64,000 nt of DNA from Mimachlamys varia (GCA_947623455.1 OX392545.1:20992001-21056000), one strand, 5' to 3'. Numbered from the stretch's first letter, positions 34,976-45,560 are shown. Numbers and translations: made by a program. The notes: a model not told the origin generated them from the letters alone.

Positions 34976-36985
34976 AGCTCACCTGGCCCGAAGGGAGCTT
35001 ATGTGATGGTGCAGCGTCCGTCGTTCGTCCGTCCTGCGTCCGTCAACTTTTTCCTTTAAACGACTTCTTCTAAAATACTGAAAGGCCCAGTGACATGAAA
35101 TTTGGCTGGTAGATTTCTTGGAAGGAGCTGAACAAAGTTTGCGAAAAAAAATCACTTTGACCTAATTTCAAGGTCACAGGGGTCAAAAATGTCGAAACCT
35201 GCAAACAAATTCTTCTAAAATACCATCAGGCATAGAGACTTCATATTTGACCAGTAGATTCCTTGGATGAAGCCAAATAAAGTTTGCGAAAAGAAATGAC
35301 CTTGACCAATATTCAAGGTCACAGTGAGGTTAAATCTATTTTAACTTTTAAACGACTTCTTCTGAAATACCAAAAGCCCTAGAAGCATGACGTTTGACTG
35401 AAATGTTTCTTAGATGAAGCGCTACAAAGTTTGCGAAAAGAAATGACCTTGACCTATAGTCAAATCTGTTAAAACCTTCGAACGACTTCTTCTGAAATAC
35501 CAAAAGCCCTGGAAGCATTATATTTGGCTGAAATGTTCCTTGGATAAAGCCCGACAAAGTTTGCGAAAGGAAATGACCTTGACCTATATTCAAGGTCACA
35601 GGGGTCAAATCTGTTAAAACATTTAAACGACTTCTTCTGAAATACAAAAAGCTCTAGAAGCCTGATATTTGGCTGAAAGGTTCCTTTGATGAAGCGCTAC
35701 AAAGTTTGCGAAAAGAAATGACCTTGACCTATATTCAAGGTCACAGGGGTCAAATCTGTTGAAACCTTCAAACGATTTCTTCTGAATACCAAAAGCCCTA
35801 GAAGCATGATATTTGGCTGAAATGTTCCATGGATGAAGCCCGACAAAGTTTGCGAAAAGAAATGGCCTTGACCTATAGTCAAGGTCACAGGGGTCAAATC
35901 TGTTAAAACCTTTAAACGACTTCTTCTGAAATACCAATAATCCTAGAAGCATGACATTTGGCTGAAAGTGGTTTCTTGGATGGGCCCCAACAACGTTTGC
36001 GAAAAGAAATGACCTTGACTTATATTCAAGGTCACAGGGGTCAACTCTGTTGAAACCTTCGAACAACTTCTTCTAAAATACCAAAAGCCCTGGAAGCATG
36101 ATATTTGGCTGAAAGGTTCCTTGGATGAAGCCCGACAAAGTTTGCGAAAAGAAATGACCTTGACCTATATTCAAGGTCACAGGGGTCAAATCTGTTAAAA
36201 CATTCAAACGAATTCTTCTGAAGTACCAAAAGCCCTAGAAGCATGATATTTGGCTGAAAGGTTCCTTGGATGAAGCCCAACAAAGTTTGCGAAAAGAAAT
36301 GACCTTGACCTATATTCAAGGTCACAGGGGTCAAATCTGTTAAAACCTTTAAACGACTTCTTCTCAAATGCCAAAAGCCCTAGAAGCATGATATTTGGCT
36401 GAAAGGTTCCTTGGATGAAGCCCGACAAAGTCTCTGAAAAGAAATGACCTTGACTTATATTCAAGGTCACAGGAGTCAAATCTGTTGAAACCTTCAAACC
36501 ACTTCTTCTGAAATACCAAAAGCCCTAGAAGCATGATATTTGGCTGAAGGTTCCTTGGATGAAGCCTGACAAAGTTTGCGAAAAGAAATGACCTTGACCT
36601 ATATTCAAGGTCACAGGGGTCAAATCTGTTAAAACATTCAAACGAATTCTTCTGAAGTACCAAAAGCCCTAGAAGCATGACATTTGGCTGAAAGTGGTTT
36701 CTTGGATGAAGCCTGACAAAATTTGCGAAAAGAAATGACCTCGATCTTTATTTGCCTATAGACATGATATTTTGGCTGGTAGCGTCCTGGGATGAAGCCA
36801 AACAAAATTTGAAAATGAAAATGATGTTGTCTTAAAACGTCACAGAGGTAAAATATGTTTAAATCGTCGGATGTTCTTCTAAATGTCTTACATTAAAAGA
36901 TTTTAAGGGACTTTAGGGTTACACTATAATATAAGTCAGAGATTGATACCAGGTGAGCGATGCAGGCCCATTGGGCCTCTTGTCT
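34976..36985 (+). mobile_element. Pearl-like element, family A, long satellite form
   Basis: The right-type hairpin is at the left edge (AGCTCACCTGGCCCGAAGGGAGCT, partly deleted), followed by a GTCCGTCC tract. About 12 monomers of roughly 145 bp follow (GACCTTGACCTATATTCAAG, GAAGCATGATATTTGGCTGA), then a degenerate monomer. The other terminus is at 36946-36985 (AGGTGAGCGATGCAGGCCCATTGGGCCTCTTGT in two parts: the sub-terminal GGTGAGCG and the hairpin AGGCCCA-T-TGGGCCT). The period is not a multiple of three, so the many ~100-codon minus-strand frames rotate and are not genes. Confidence 0.85.
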
Positions 36986-36994
36986 TTCAGGTTT

Positions 36995-37055
36995 TAGTAT
37001 TTTGTACGTCCTATCAACAGCTAAGCTCATATGCGATGCGAGAGTATCAGGATTG
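36995..37055 (-). mobile_element. SINE 3' tail fragment
   Basis: TACGTCCTATCAACAGCTAAG is the reverse complement of the SINE tail (motif shortened) also seen at 6145-6200. The remainder is lost. 37056-37430 has no recognised feature. Confidence 0.55.
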
Positions 37056-37446
37056 TTTATAACAAATACATTTTTATGTTGAGGATTTCAATGCACCATG
37101 TTTCTGCTTCATCAAATGTTGAAATATAATTATTTTAAAGGGTTTTTGGCCACGATTTTGAAAATCTTTAAAAAGTTGTGAAACTTGTAGTACATTTCAA
37201 TGAATACTGATTAGCCCATCAACTAGCATTCGATTGTGTCCCAGGATCTAGATATATATTCAAAGTTGACCGCTCCCGACTGGCGAGAATTTTAATGAGC
37301 TGACCGGTCACGTGGTACCCGTGACGTCATTGAGGCATAACTGATCGACTCGGGTAAACTGATCAGTGGTACATTAACGAAGAAGGTTTAGTAGAAAAAC
37401 GCCTATTGATTTCGACATGTGATCTTGATTGTTGTTTAATTCTATT

Positions 37447-37832
37447 AACAATCTGATTAAAATACAGATCCTTGTTCTCACTCCGTTCTACAAGGATCTG
37501 ACAACATCCCATAAGAGGTCACTTTCAGATGACCTTTGTCGCCTCTTAACTTGCAGCAAGTCATTTCGTCACATTATTCCACATGAACGTTTTGCTGACG
37601 AAATGACTAAACGGAAAAATACGATTCTGTATGCTTTGTCGCCTCAAAATTTCACTGTCAAGATTCTGACTATAGTAATTTGATTGGCTGAATCAAAAAG
37701 GTCATCAGGACATGACCCCCTACGGATTATTTTTCAGATGTTAACGCAGCAGAGCTTTCAGAATCCCGACAGTGAAATTTTGAGGCGACAAAGCATGCAA
37801 AATCGCATTGTTCCGTTTAGTCATTGACAAAG
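37447..37832. mobile_element. Rearranged MITE with an inverted half
   Basis: Forward MITE sequence runs from CAATCTGATTAAAATACAG (37447) to TTAACGCAGCAGAG (about 37752). An inverted piece follows (TTGAGGCGACAAAGCATGC to GTTTAGTCATT) and then abuts family A satellite. The fold-back arrangement implies a template switch or inversion within the element. Confidence 0.7.
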
Positions 37833-37834
37833 TT

Positions 37835-38412
37835 TGAAAAAGAAATGACCTTGACCTATATTCAAGGCCATTGGGGTCAAATCTGTTAAAACATTTAAAA
37901 GACTTCTAAAATACCAAAAGGCCTAAAGACATTATGTTTGGCTGGTAGCTTCCTTGGATGAAGCATGACATAGTTTGCGAAAATAAGTTTGAAAAAGAAA
38001 TGACCATGACCTAAATTCAAGGTCACAAGGGTCAAATTTGTTAAAACCTTCAACAGACGTCTTCAAAAATACCAAAAGCCCTAGAAGCATTTTGTTTGGC
38101 TGAAAGGATCCTTGGATGAAGCCTGACAAAGTTTGCGAAAGGAAAGAAATTAACCTTGGCCCATATTAAAGTCTGTTAAAAGCTTTAGGCAACTTCTGAT
38201 AAACCAAAATGCCAAGAGACATGGTATTTGGCTGGTAGCATCCTTGGATGAAGCCAAACAAAATTTGAAAATCATGTAGTCTTACAAGGTCACAGGGGTA
38301 AAATATGTTTAAATCTTAACATGTTCTTCTAAATGTCTTACTGTAAAACAATTTAGGAGACTTTAGATATTGATACCATGTGAGCGATGCAGGCCGATTG
38401 GGCCTCTTGTTG
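37835..38412. mobile_element. Pearl-like family A, truncated, three to four monomers
   Basis: Diverged 145-bp monomers (GACCTTGACCTATATTCAAG, TGGCTGGTAGCTTCCTTGG) end in a family A terminus at 38372-38412 (TGTGAGCGATGCAGGCC-GAT-TGGGCCTCTTGTTG). The opposite hairpin is missing and is replaced by the MITE junction at 37832. Confidence 0.75.
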
Positions 38413-38639
38413 ATACGCATGTCAAGGTCTCAGGGGTCAAATATGTTAAACATTTTAAGTAAATTCGTCTCGATTATGAAGTGGCCAAGAGTTCGGAGTA
38501 TGCTGGCATGAAGGGCTACACATTTTGTTCAAATGAATCACCTTGACCCACTTTCATACAAAAACAATATTGATACCGATATTTGTTTGGTCAACTATGT
38601 ATTAATGAGGTTTTATTATAATATTATATTTAGCATTTA

Positions 38640-38795
38640 ATAACAGTTTGCCCTGAAGGTAAGTTGCGGTATGTTTGTTTTAAGTCTCTTTGAGATAGTG
38701 CGGATCTCTTATGCTGACTTGATAGTGCTACCACATTGAAGCGCATGGCTGAAAGCCCATGGCAAACATAACACCCAACGGTGACAATGATTCGT
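38640..38795 (-). mobile_element. Second SINE-like family, diverged copy
   Basis: On the minus strand it reads GTTGGGTGTTATGTTTGCC, then TTCAATGTGGTAGCACT, then AGATCCGCACTATCTC. The order matches the copies at 56540-56775 and 58165-58400 (TGGGGGCCTTCGGC, GTAGCACTTTAAAT, AGATCCGGACTATCCC). The copy is old. Confidence 0.55.
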
Positions 38796-38889
38796 TCGGC
38801 ATGGTATTTCAGCAAAATATGAAGTCGACATGACTATATGATGATAGGATCAATAAACCATTACAAAGATCGGCATTCTACAAAAACAA

Positions 38890-39195
38890 ATCTGAGAATA
38901 CCAAAGCATCAACCAAATCATAATCCCAACTCAAAATCGATTAAACTAGAGGCAAGATAGGAACAAAGGAAAGATTTACATGGATACTCTCGTAAAAGTA
39001 CAAGAGAAAAAGACCAGGTGTAGTAATGAAGGATGACGTAATACACACATAAGCTGCACCTTTGGAATAAATTAGAGAATACCGAAGCGTTAACAAAATC
39101 ATAATCCAAACTCAAAATCGATTAAACCAGGGGCAAAATATGAACAAATGAAAGATTTACATGGAGACCCTGTTTAAAAGTAAAAGAGAATAAGA
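38890..39195. repeat. ~175-bp direct repeat pair
   Basis: AATCATAATCC-AACTCAAAATCGATTAAAC and AAAGATTTACATGGA occur in both halves (38895-39015 and 39070-39195). The tail of the hammerhead repeat (GATGACGTAATACACACATA, 39033-39060, reverse sense) lies between the halves. The unit may be part of a larger ribozyme-linked element. Confidence 0.6.
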
Positions 39196-39542
39196 CCATA
39201 TGTTCCGGAAGAGTAAGCATCCTCTGCTTCATCGACGACACCCGCCATGTAAATCTTTGTCACATCAAAATAAACATCAATTTCTCAAAATGAGAACCGA
39301 GTATTATTGTCAATCACAACAAGTTAACACACTAATGAGCATACTCAAAAACGTCTATTTTAATAACGCACAAAGATACAGAATATTTCTAAATGAAATC
39401 AAATGGCGCAATAAAATTTGCCCATATTTCTGATCAGCCTGCATCTCTCGAATCCTTGTGTTGTAAGTTTGTTTGTAGGCAGTCGACAACGATCACGATA
39501 TTTTAAGAAAGCCCTACAGTATGCCGAAACAAGAAATAAACT

Positions 39543-39586
39543 GCATCATACATCTGTTTCGTCCTCCTAGGACTCTTCAGTGATGA
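39543..39586 (-). ncRNA. Type I hammerhead ribozyme, copy C
   Basis: The minus strand reads TCATCA, CTGAAGA, GTCC-TAGGA-GGAC, GAAA, CAGATG, TA and TGATGC. Stem II is perfect. Stem I has five pairs, and stem III has one mismatch. The GUA cleavage triplet is intact. The core follows the CUGANGA...GAAA rule. It is one of the two best-preserved copies; weak cleavage is possible. Confidence 0.7.
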
Positions 39587-39627
39587 TAGGGGCTAATTTT
39601 TCTAGTGAAGAAGCAGAAGAGCTTCAG

Positions 39628-39712
39628 TTTAAATTTAATTGTTTCAAAAATGTACCAACATGAATGGGTTAAATTTAATTGTTTCAAAAATGTACCAACA
39701 TGAACGGGTTAC
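39628..39712. repeat. ~42-bp tandem duplication
   Basis: TTTAATTGTTTCAAAAATGT followed by ACCAACATGAA is repeated head to tail. It is local and non-coding, about 90 bp upstream of the secreted-protein exon. Confidence 0.75.
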
Positions 39713-39803
39713 ATGTGTATTGTTTTCGTATCAATTTGAATGTCGCATCAATGAATACCTTAAGAAAACATATATATTGAATCTTAATGACTTTTAACAG
39801 CTG

Positions 39804-40097
39804 ATGTTCGAGCTTCTATTTACCCTGAGTATGGTCACCGCGGATATGCTTGATGGCGCAAAAATCATTGGGTTTGGGTACAAGGGATGGTCGCCCAGCG
39901 GACAACTGAACTGTTTCCATGCCATGTACGAGATTAGCTTGATTGGTTGCGTAAGGGAATGCCAGGCTAGGGTCCACTGCGAACATCTCGTGTATGACGT
40001 CCAATTCTACCTATGCCAGCTTTGTGGAAATGACAACGCCATTGACGCCGTGCTAGCACCATGGGTGATGCGCCATCCGATTTCATACTGGGGACCT
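39804..40097 (+). CDS. Secreted cysteine-rich protein, exon 1 (signal + PAN/apple-like)
   Basis: The ATG at 39804 opens with a short hydrophobic leader (MFELLFTLSMVTA) suited to a signal peptide. A PAN/apple-like region with six to seven Cys follows, including ISLIGCVRECQARVHCEH and YLCQLC. The donor CCT|GTAAGT is at 40097/40098 in phase 0. An AG at 39799-39800 after CTTTTAAC could be an acceptor, so an upstream non-coding exon is possible. The partner exons are at 46649, 47246 and 53802. This suggests an extracellular carbohydrate- or protein-binding role such as a small lectin-like or immune factor; the function is not known. Confidence 0.65.
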
Positions 40098-40933
40098 GTA
40101 AGTAAATTGTCTTTTTTCGATGCTGTGATTTGCTTTGGTTTGACACTTTTTAAAAAATCTCTTTTTTTGTTGATGAAATATCTCTGTCCATATTCTAATT
40201 TAAATTAAGGATTACCAGACTGGTCCGTCTTTTGTATTCCTTTTCAGAAAAATATATAAAATCTTTTATCATGTTGCACTATTATTGCAAGGTGGAAAGA
40301 TTCCACATAATCAGTGTCAAGGCATTTCACGACACACTGCGGATTTTTGTTTAGATAATTATGAAGCTTTTTGATTGTTGGTTGTAATACAGTATTTGAA
40401 TCTGGTATCTTTTCCTTTCTATGTTCATAAGTTTTGCATCATGTTGCTTGAGCAAAATTGAGAATGCCTATCTGCCATAATGGATATACCTTTATAACCG
40501 TTGTACATTTCCCCTCCATATCTCCTCCTTTGCGATTCGGTGGCCTCCATGAGCGTTGCTGTAATGTCATAATTGATGGAAATATTGACACAGGTTTCTC
40601 CCGTCATTCATAGATTTTTCTCCTCGTTTACCTATACAAGATTTATGACGCTCCCTCGGGAATGCCAGATAGCACAACCTGATATGCAATATAATGAAGT
40701 CACAACAACAATATCATCACACCACGTCAGCAGTATGTGCACCGATACTGTCGCGGGATGGTCTTGATCGTATAACGTAAACACGTCTAGTACTTCGCTG
40801 TCATTTTAATTCTGATCCGTCAAAACATGACGTAAACAATAATGTGACGTCACAAACAGTAGGGGACAAGGACGATAACTCTACATGGTACAAACACTGG
40901 GTTCACGACATCCCCCGGCAGCGGAAAAGTCAA

Positions 40934-41857
40934 TTATAGATATATGATAATGCAATTATACATAGATATTTGTTTTAACCAGTTCTTTATGGTTATTTTG
41001 GCCTTCGTCTTTGCACATCTTTCTTGTCTCCTTGTGTCGACATCAGCATGGGCGTTTATTTCAAAGGGATACAATTTTGCAATAGGTCTGTTTGTAGTCC
41101 CTGACGCAGTTCTGATTGTTACAGATCTGCTTAGTCCATCTCGTCCATAGCACAATTCCTCGATGACTACCAATTTCCATTGTGTCCTGGGAAGGTCGTC
41201 GTGTACCTGGACTATGTCTCTTGCGCGAACAGTTTGCTGGTTATTTCCAGATAAGTTGTGGAACTCTCTTAGGGAAGTCAAATACTCATGACGCCAGCGT
41301 TTCCAGAAGTGTTCCAAAAGTTCAAGCTTTCGTGTAACATCTTTGTTGAGTTGAATATGAGACATATCCATCGCATCGTTGTCCACATATGTCTCATTGG
41401 GGTATTCTAGTGTGCTTAACCGTCTCCCGTAAAGAAGGTGCGCAGGAGTTAGCGGCTCCGGATCATTCACGTCGGATGTAACGTACGGAAGAGGGCGGTC
41501 ATTGAGAATGGCCTCCACCTCTGTAATAACTGTTGTAAGGATTTCTAGAGTTACTTGTGAATTTCCTAGCACTTTCCGGATACAGTTCTTTGTCAATCCT
41601 AATAGCCTTTCCAAGAATACCCCGTACCACGGGGCACGTTTTGGAATGAATTTCCACACGGTGCCATACTCGCGTAGTTTGTCTGAGACTGCTCTAGGCT
41701 GAGTGAGCTTCCTGATGGTCTCCGCCGCGGCAACAAATGTCATTCCATTGTCCGACATCATAATCTTTGGTATAGATTTTCTGCTCAAGAACCGGCGAAA
41801 TGCTAAGAGAAATGATTCTTCGCTAATCCCCACAGAAACATGCCGCCCGCCCAGCAA
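40934..41857 (-). pseudogene. BEL/Pao integrase C-terminal part
   Basis: This 307-codon frame begins inside the integrase core. The second catalytic Asp (MSDNGMTF, Asp36) and the Glu (GVFLERLLG, Glu83) are visible; the first Asp and the zinc-binding region are deleted. A DUF5641-like tail follows (HFWKRWRHEYL, RDIVQVHDD). The first ten or so codons derive from an inverted gag segment and not from integrase, so the start is artificial. Confidence 0.85.
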
Positions 41858-41920
41858 ATTTCCCAGACATCAAGTTGCGCTAGTTCTAGCTCCCAGAACC
41901 ATAAACTACCGAAGTTAACA

Positions 41921-42331
41921 TTACCGGGCGGGCGGCATGTTTCCGTGGGGATTAGCGATGAAATCGGGCGCTCTGGGGTCTAGTGCAGATTTTGAATGGT
42001 GCAGGGCGTCTGATACATCAACAGAGGATTGCTGGGAGGGACGCAATTGTAATATTCTTTGTATCTTTACAATTTCTAAATCTAAATCAGATTGATACTC
42101 ATCTGTATCGCCGATTTCCGTTTCCTCTGCGATGGTGATTTTCAAAATCTGGCTGTAAAGTTTTTCAATGGCGTCTTTCTTCTTGATGAGATTATCGTAA
42201 AGCGTCATTATGATTGCCATGTCTCTTTCTTCCGAATCCAGCGTCAAATGGATTTTCTGCAGTGTGCGGTGCATTGCTATTCTGTTTCCAGCTCTCGTAG
42301 CCTTAAGCTTTTCCATCTTGATCCTGGTCAC
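41921..42331 (-). pseudogene. BEL/Pao gag N-terminal part
   Basis: The ATG region follows the primer-binding site (first codons MEKLKATRAGNR; the upstream MTRIK is in frame). It encodes 137 codons with a helical, charged N-terminus typical of BEL/Pao gag, then stops right after the deletion junction (NPHGNMPPAR, stop). The last bases form an inverted repeat with 41823-41854. Confidence 0.75.
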
Positions 42332-42501
42332 GGCCCCAATGTCGCGGGATGGTCTTGATCGTATAACGTAAACACGTCTAGTACTTCGCTATCATGTTAA
42401 TTCTGATCCGTCAAAACATGACGTAAACAACAACGTGACGTCACAAACAGTAGGGGACAAGGACGATAACTCTACATGGTACAAACACTGGGTTCACGAC
42501 A

Positions 42502-43082
42502 GATACGGTCTTTGAAAATACAAAATGATAATCTCCTACCTTGATGTTGTGTTGGTAAGATTTTATTAATCTGTCAATGTTGATGCGACATCACAGTACA
42601 CATTCATCTATCCCGTAGCAGCACAACATATCCTCTCATAGTGATTACTATAGTGAATACCGTTACCTTTTGACATAACAGCATGTAGTGATCGACACAA
42701 GCGAAAATATGAAAGGGCTACTAAATATTCCCAAATCAGTAGCCCGTCGGGCTACCTTATTATAACGAAGTGTGTAGTTTACCTGCATTTATTCAGCAAT
42801 CAACAGTGGTTTTGTTGTGAAGGGAAGATAGATTAAGTTTGTGTTCATGATGACCGATTGCGAATGTTTGTCCGCTTTGTAAACATTTCCGATGACAATA
42901 TCTTTCCTGACTTTGAATCGAATACAATTATGTTGGTTTCAAGCGCTTAAACGGTTGAGTTTTTATGCATTTGATTTGATGTTAACCGCAAAATTTACGT
43001 TGAGCTATATTTGACATTCAATCGTGAGGAAAACAAAATATGCCACTTTTGTGCTGGTAAGACGATGTTTCTCCTGCTAAGA
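42502..43082. other. Intron sequence, nothing recognised
   Basis: No repeat boundary or coding signal is visible between the BEL element and the zinc-finger exon. The end (TGTTTCTCCTGCTAAG) works as a splice acceptor for the next feature. Confidence 0.4.
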
Positions 43083-43322
43083 AACAATCAAGACCCCTGA
43101 CGAACGGAAGCTAACACGGGCACAATATGAGTCTAACAAACGGAAGAGGAGTTTTCAGCCCATATTGAAGAAGGCGTTTCAGTGGTTAAGGCATGAAAAC
43201 GATCTCATGTTTTGCCACTTGTGTCGAGACGATGCAGGAGATGGAAGTTTCATCAAAGGTACGTCCAATTTTAGGATTGATCCTGTCAGGATACATGACA
43301 AGTATGACAGCCATGTGTTTTG
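43083..43322 (+). pseudogene. hAT-derived (KIAA1586/ZNF862-like) zinc-finger exon
   Basis: After the acceptor TTTCTCCTGCTAAG the frame reads SNKRKRSFQPILKKAFQWL, then FCHLCRDDAG, DGSFIKGTSNFRI and IHDKYDSHV. This is the C-X2-C...H-X4-H finger module found at the N-terminus of KIAA1586/ZNF862-like hAT-derived proteins. It ends in a stop at 43320-43322, 18 bp before the Pearl-like element. It lies on the + strand, unlike the two other hAT pieces here, and no downstream partner exon is seen. It is probably an orphan or pseudogene exon; an in-frame donor-like AAAG|GTACGT also exists at about 43257. Confidence 0.6.
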
Positions 43323-43339
43323 AAGGACAATGCGATTTT

Positions 43340-45093
43340 TAGCCCACCATCATCAGATGGTGGGCTATTCAAATCGCCCTGCGTCCGTGGTCCGTCCGTT
43401 AGTCCGTCCGTAAACAATTCTTGTTATCGCTATTTCTCATAAAGTACCGAAGGAATCTTTCTCAAATTTCATGTGTTGGTTCACCTTGTTCCCTAGTTGT
43501 GCATATTCCATTTTGGGACCGATCTAAATTCAAGATGGCCGACAGGCAGCCATCTTAGATTTTGACATTGAACTTTGTTATCCCTATTTCTGAGAATGTA
43601 CTGAATGGATCCTTCTCAAATTTCATGTGTAGGTTTCCCTTGGTGCCTAGTTATGCATATTGCATTTTTGGACCAATCCGAAAACAACATGGCCGACAGG
43701 CAGCCATCTTGGATTTTGACAGTTGAACTTTGTTATCGCTATTTCTGAGAATGTACTGAATGGATCTTTCTCAAATTTCATGTGTTGGTTCACCTTGGTC
43801 CGTAGTTGTGTATATTCCATTTTGGGACCGATCTGAATTCAAAATGGCCGACAGGCAGCCATCTTGGATTTTGACATTTGAACTTTGTTATCCCTATTTC
43901 TGAGAATGTACTGAATGGATCTTTCTCAAATTTCATGTGTAGGTTCCCCTTGGTGCCTAGTTATGCATATTGCATTTTTGGACCAATCCGAAAACAACAT
44001 GGCCGACAGGCAGCCATCTTGGATTTTGACAATTGAAGTTTGTTATCGCTATTTCTAAGAAAGTACTGAAGGTATCTTTCTCAAATTTCATGTTTTGGTT
44101 TACCTTGGTCCCTAGTTGTGCATATTCCATTTTTGTACAGATCAGAAAACAATATGGCCGACAGGCAGCCATCTTGGATTTTGACAATTGAAGTTTGTTA
44201 TCGCTATTTCTAAGAAAGTACTGAAGGTATCTTTCTCAAATTTCATGTGTTGGTTCACCTTGGTCTCTAGTTGTGCATATTCCATTTTTGTACAGATCGG
44301 AAAACAACATGGCCGACAGGCAGCCATCTTGGATTTTGACAATTGAAGTTTGTTATCCCTATTTCTGAGAATATACTTAAGGGAACTTTCACAAATTTCA
44401 TATGTAGGTTCCTCCTGGTGCCTAGCTATGCATGGTTGAATTTGAGACGGATCGGAAAACAACATGGCCGACAGGCAGCCATCTTGGATTTTGTCAATTG
44501 AAGTTTGTGCTTCGTGTGTCGTCGTCCGCCATTTGCCGTCTACAGTAAATTTTCATTTCAAAATGCTACTCCTCCTTCATTTCTTAATGGATCACATGTA
44601 ATTTTGATATGAGGCATCATTTGGGGAGGGCGATACATAAATGATGACCATGCATAGCAGTGAATGTACTATATATACACAACCGTACCGGTAATAAGGT
44701 TTGTTTTCTAATCAATTAAATGAAATTATTGTGACTATATGTATGAAAAAATTATAACACAAAAAATGCTATTATACTAAACATTTCATGTTTCGTTTTG
44801 AAGCTACTTCTTAATATAGAAAAAAAACAACCATATCTAAAATATTATAACTTGTGACATCATGGAAGTACATGAATATATACATTGCTCAAAATGAAAA
44901 TAATTAAAAGTTAAATATATATAAGTATCTTTCTTATCAGCAAAAGATTATTATTAACCCACCAGAGTCTCTGCTCACACTTAATCAACACCTAAGAGAC
45001 AATCGAAAGAAGAGAAAAGAACCATCTTTCAAAAAACAAACTTAGATCATTTGATGGTGGGCGCCAAGATACCTCTGGGATCTCTTGTTTCTG
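43340..45093 (-). mobile_element. Pearl-like element, family B, long satellite form
   Basis: The hairpin AGCCCACCATCATCAGATGGTGGGCT spans 43341-43366 (arms of 11 bp). A GTCCGTCC tract follows, then about seven monomers of roughly 155 bp (GTTATCGCTATTTCTGAGAA, AACATGGCCGACAGGCAGCC). An AT-rich spacer holds the CCACCAGAGTC end. The left-type terminus is at 45050-45093 (TGATGGTGGGC, then AGATACCTCTGGGATCT, then CTTGTTT). The sub-terminal TGATGGTGGGC equals the hairpin arm. Confidence 0.85.
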
Positions 45094-45319
45094 TAGCTGG
45101 CATCTCCACAGCTGAAAAAAACACTTGTGATGATGAACAAGGCTGCTGTAGATGTGAGGAATAAACCTGTGGTATTCGCAAGGACATAGAGCACGGTGTC
45201 CATTCTATAACAAAGAGACACATGTGTCAAGCAAAATCTGAACTCAATTAAATAGAAATTTGTGAGGTTTTGAAAAGTTCCTGATAAACAAAGTAAAATC
45301 TGAAGCTCAAGTATCTGTT

Positions 45320-45560
45320 TGCATTTAACTTTTCTTCTAAATTCATAGATTAAATTGGTTTTACGCACCTGACCCTTTTCCCTCTATATTGGTTTAGAAA
45401 TTTTGGATTCTGCCTTTTGGCCCCTAGCATCACTGAAGAGTCCTTGGAAGACGAAACAGCTGTTTGATGCAGTTTAATTCAATTTTTCGGCATACTGTAT
45501 CTATTGCTAAATTTAAGAAGTGCAGCATATGTGTGTGTTAGGTCATCTTTGTGTAGGGGG
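45320..45560 (+). repeat. Hammerhead-bearing dispersed repeat, copy B
   Basis: It has the same order as copy A: TTCTTCTAAATTCATAGA, GTTTTACGCACCTGACCCTT, the ribozyme, TTCGGCATACTGTAT, AAGTGCAGCATATGTGTG, then GTTAGGTCATCTTT. It starts right after the family B element and a spacer that has a hydrophobic minus-strand frame (45042-45368) with no other support. Confidence 0.65.
45427..45470 (+). ncRNA. Type I hammerhead ribozyme, copy B (best candidate)
   Basis: Stem I is GCATCA (45427-45432) paired with TGATGC (45465-45470), six perfect pairs. The core is CTGAAGA (45433-45439) and GAAA (45453-45456). Stem II is GTCC/AGAC with one C-A mismatch next to the loop TTGGA. The minimal stem III is CAG/CTG (45457-45462), and the cleavage triplet is GUU. 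Such short stem III forms are known from Penelope-like and retrozyme hammerheads and often work as dimers. Confidence 0.75.

Larger units (their letters stand above)
40749..42501 (-). mobile_element. BEL/Pao LTR retrotransposon, internal-deletion derivative
   Basis: Two 162-bp LTRs (40749-40910 and 42340-42501) start TGTCGCGGG and end TTCACGACA. They are flanked by a perfect 5-bp target duplication GATAC. The element is on the minus strand. A primer-binding-like TGGGGCCGTGACCAGGAT follows the 5' LTR. Only a gag start (42331-41921) and the integrase end with its C-terminal domain (41857-40934) remain; protease, RT and RNase H are gone. It lies in the first intron of the secreted-protein gene, in antisense. 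It cannot move without help, but its LTRs look intact. Confidence 0.9.

Noticed and set aside
35348..36678. Several overlapping ~100-codon frames on the minus strand (FNRFDPCDLEYRSRSFLFANF type)
   Set aside because: They follow the 145-bp satellite monomer. The period is not a multiple of three, and the frames change from monomer to monomer.
45042..45368. Minus-strand frame with a hydrophobic segment (LFLTSTAALFIITSVFFSC), possible membrane exon
   Set aside because: It overlaps a Pearl end and the ribozyme repeat on either side; splice sites are weak and no partner exon was found.
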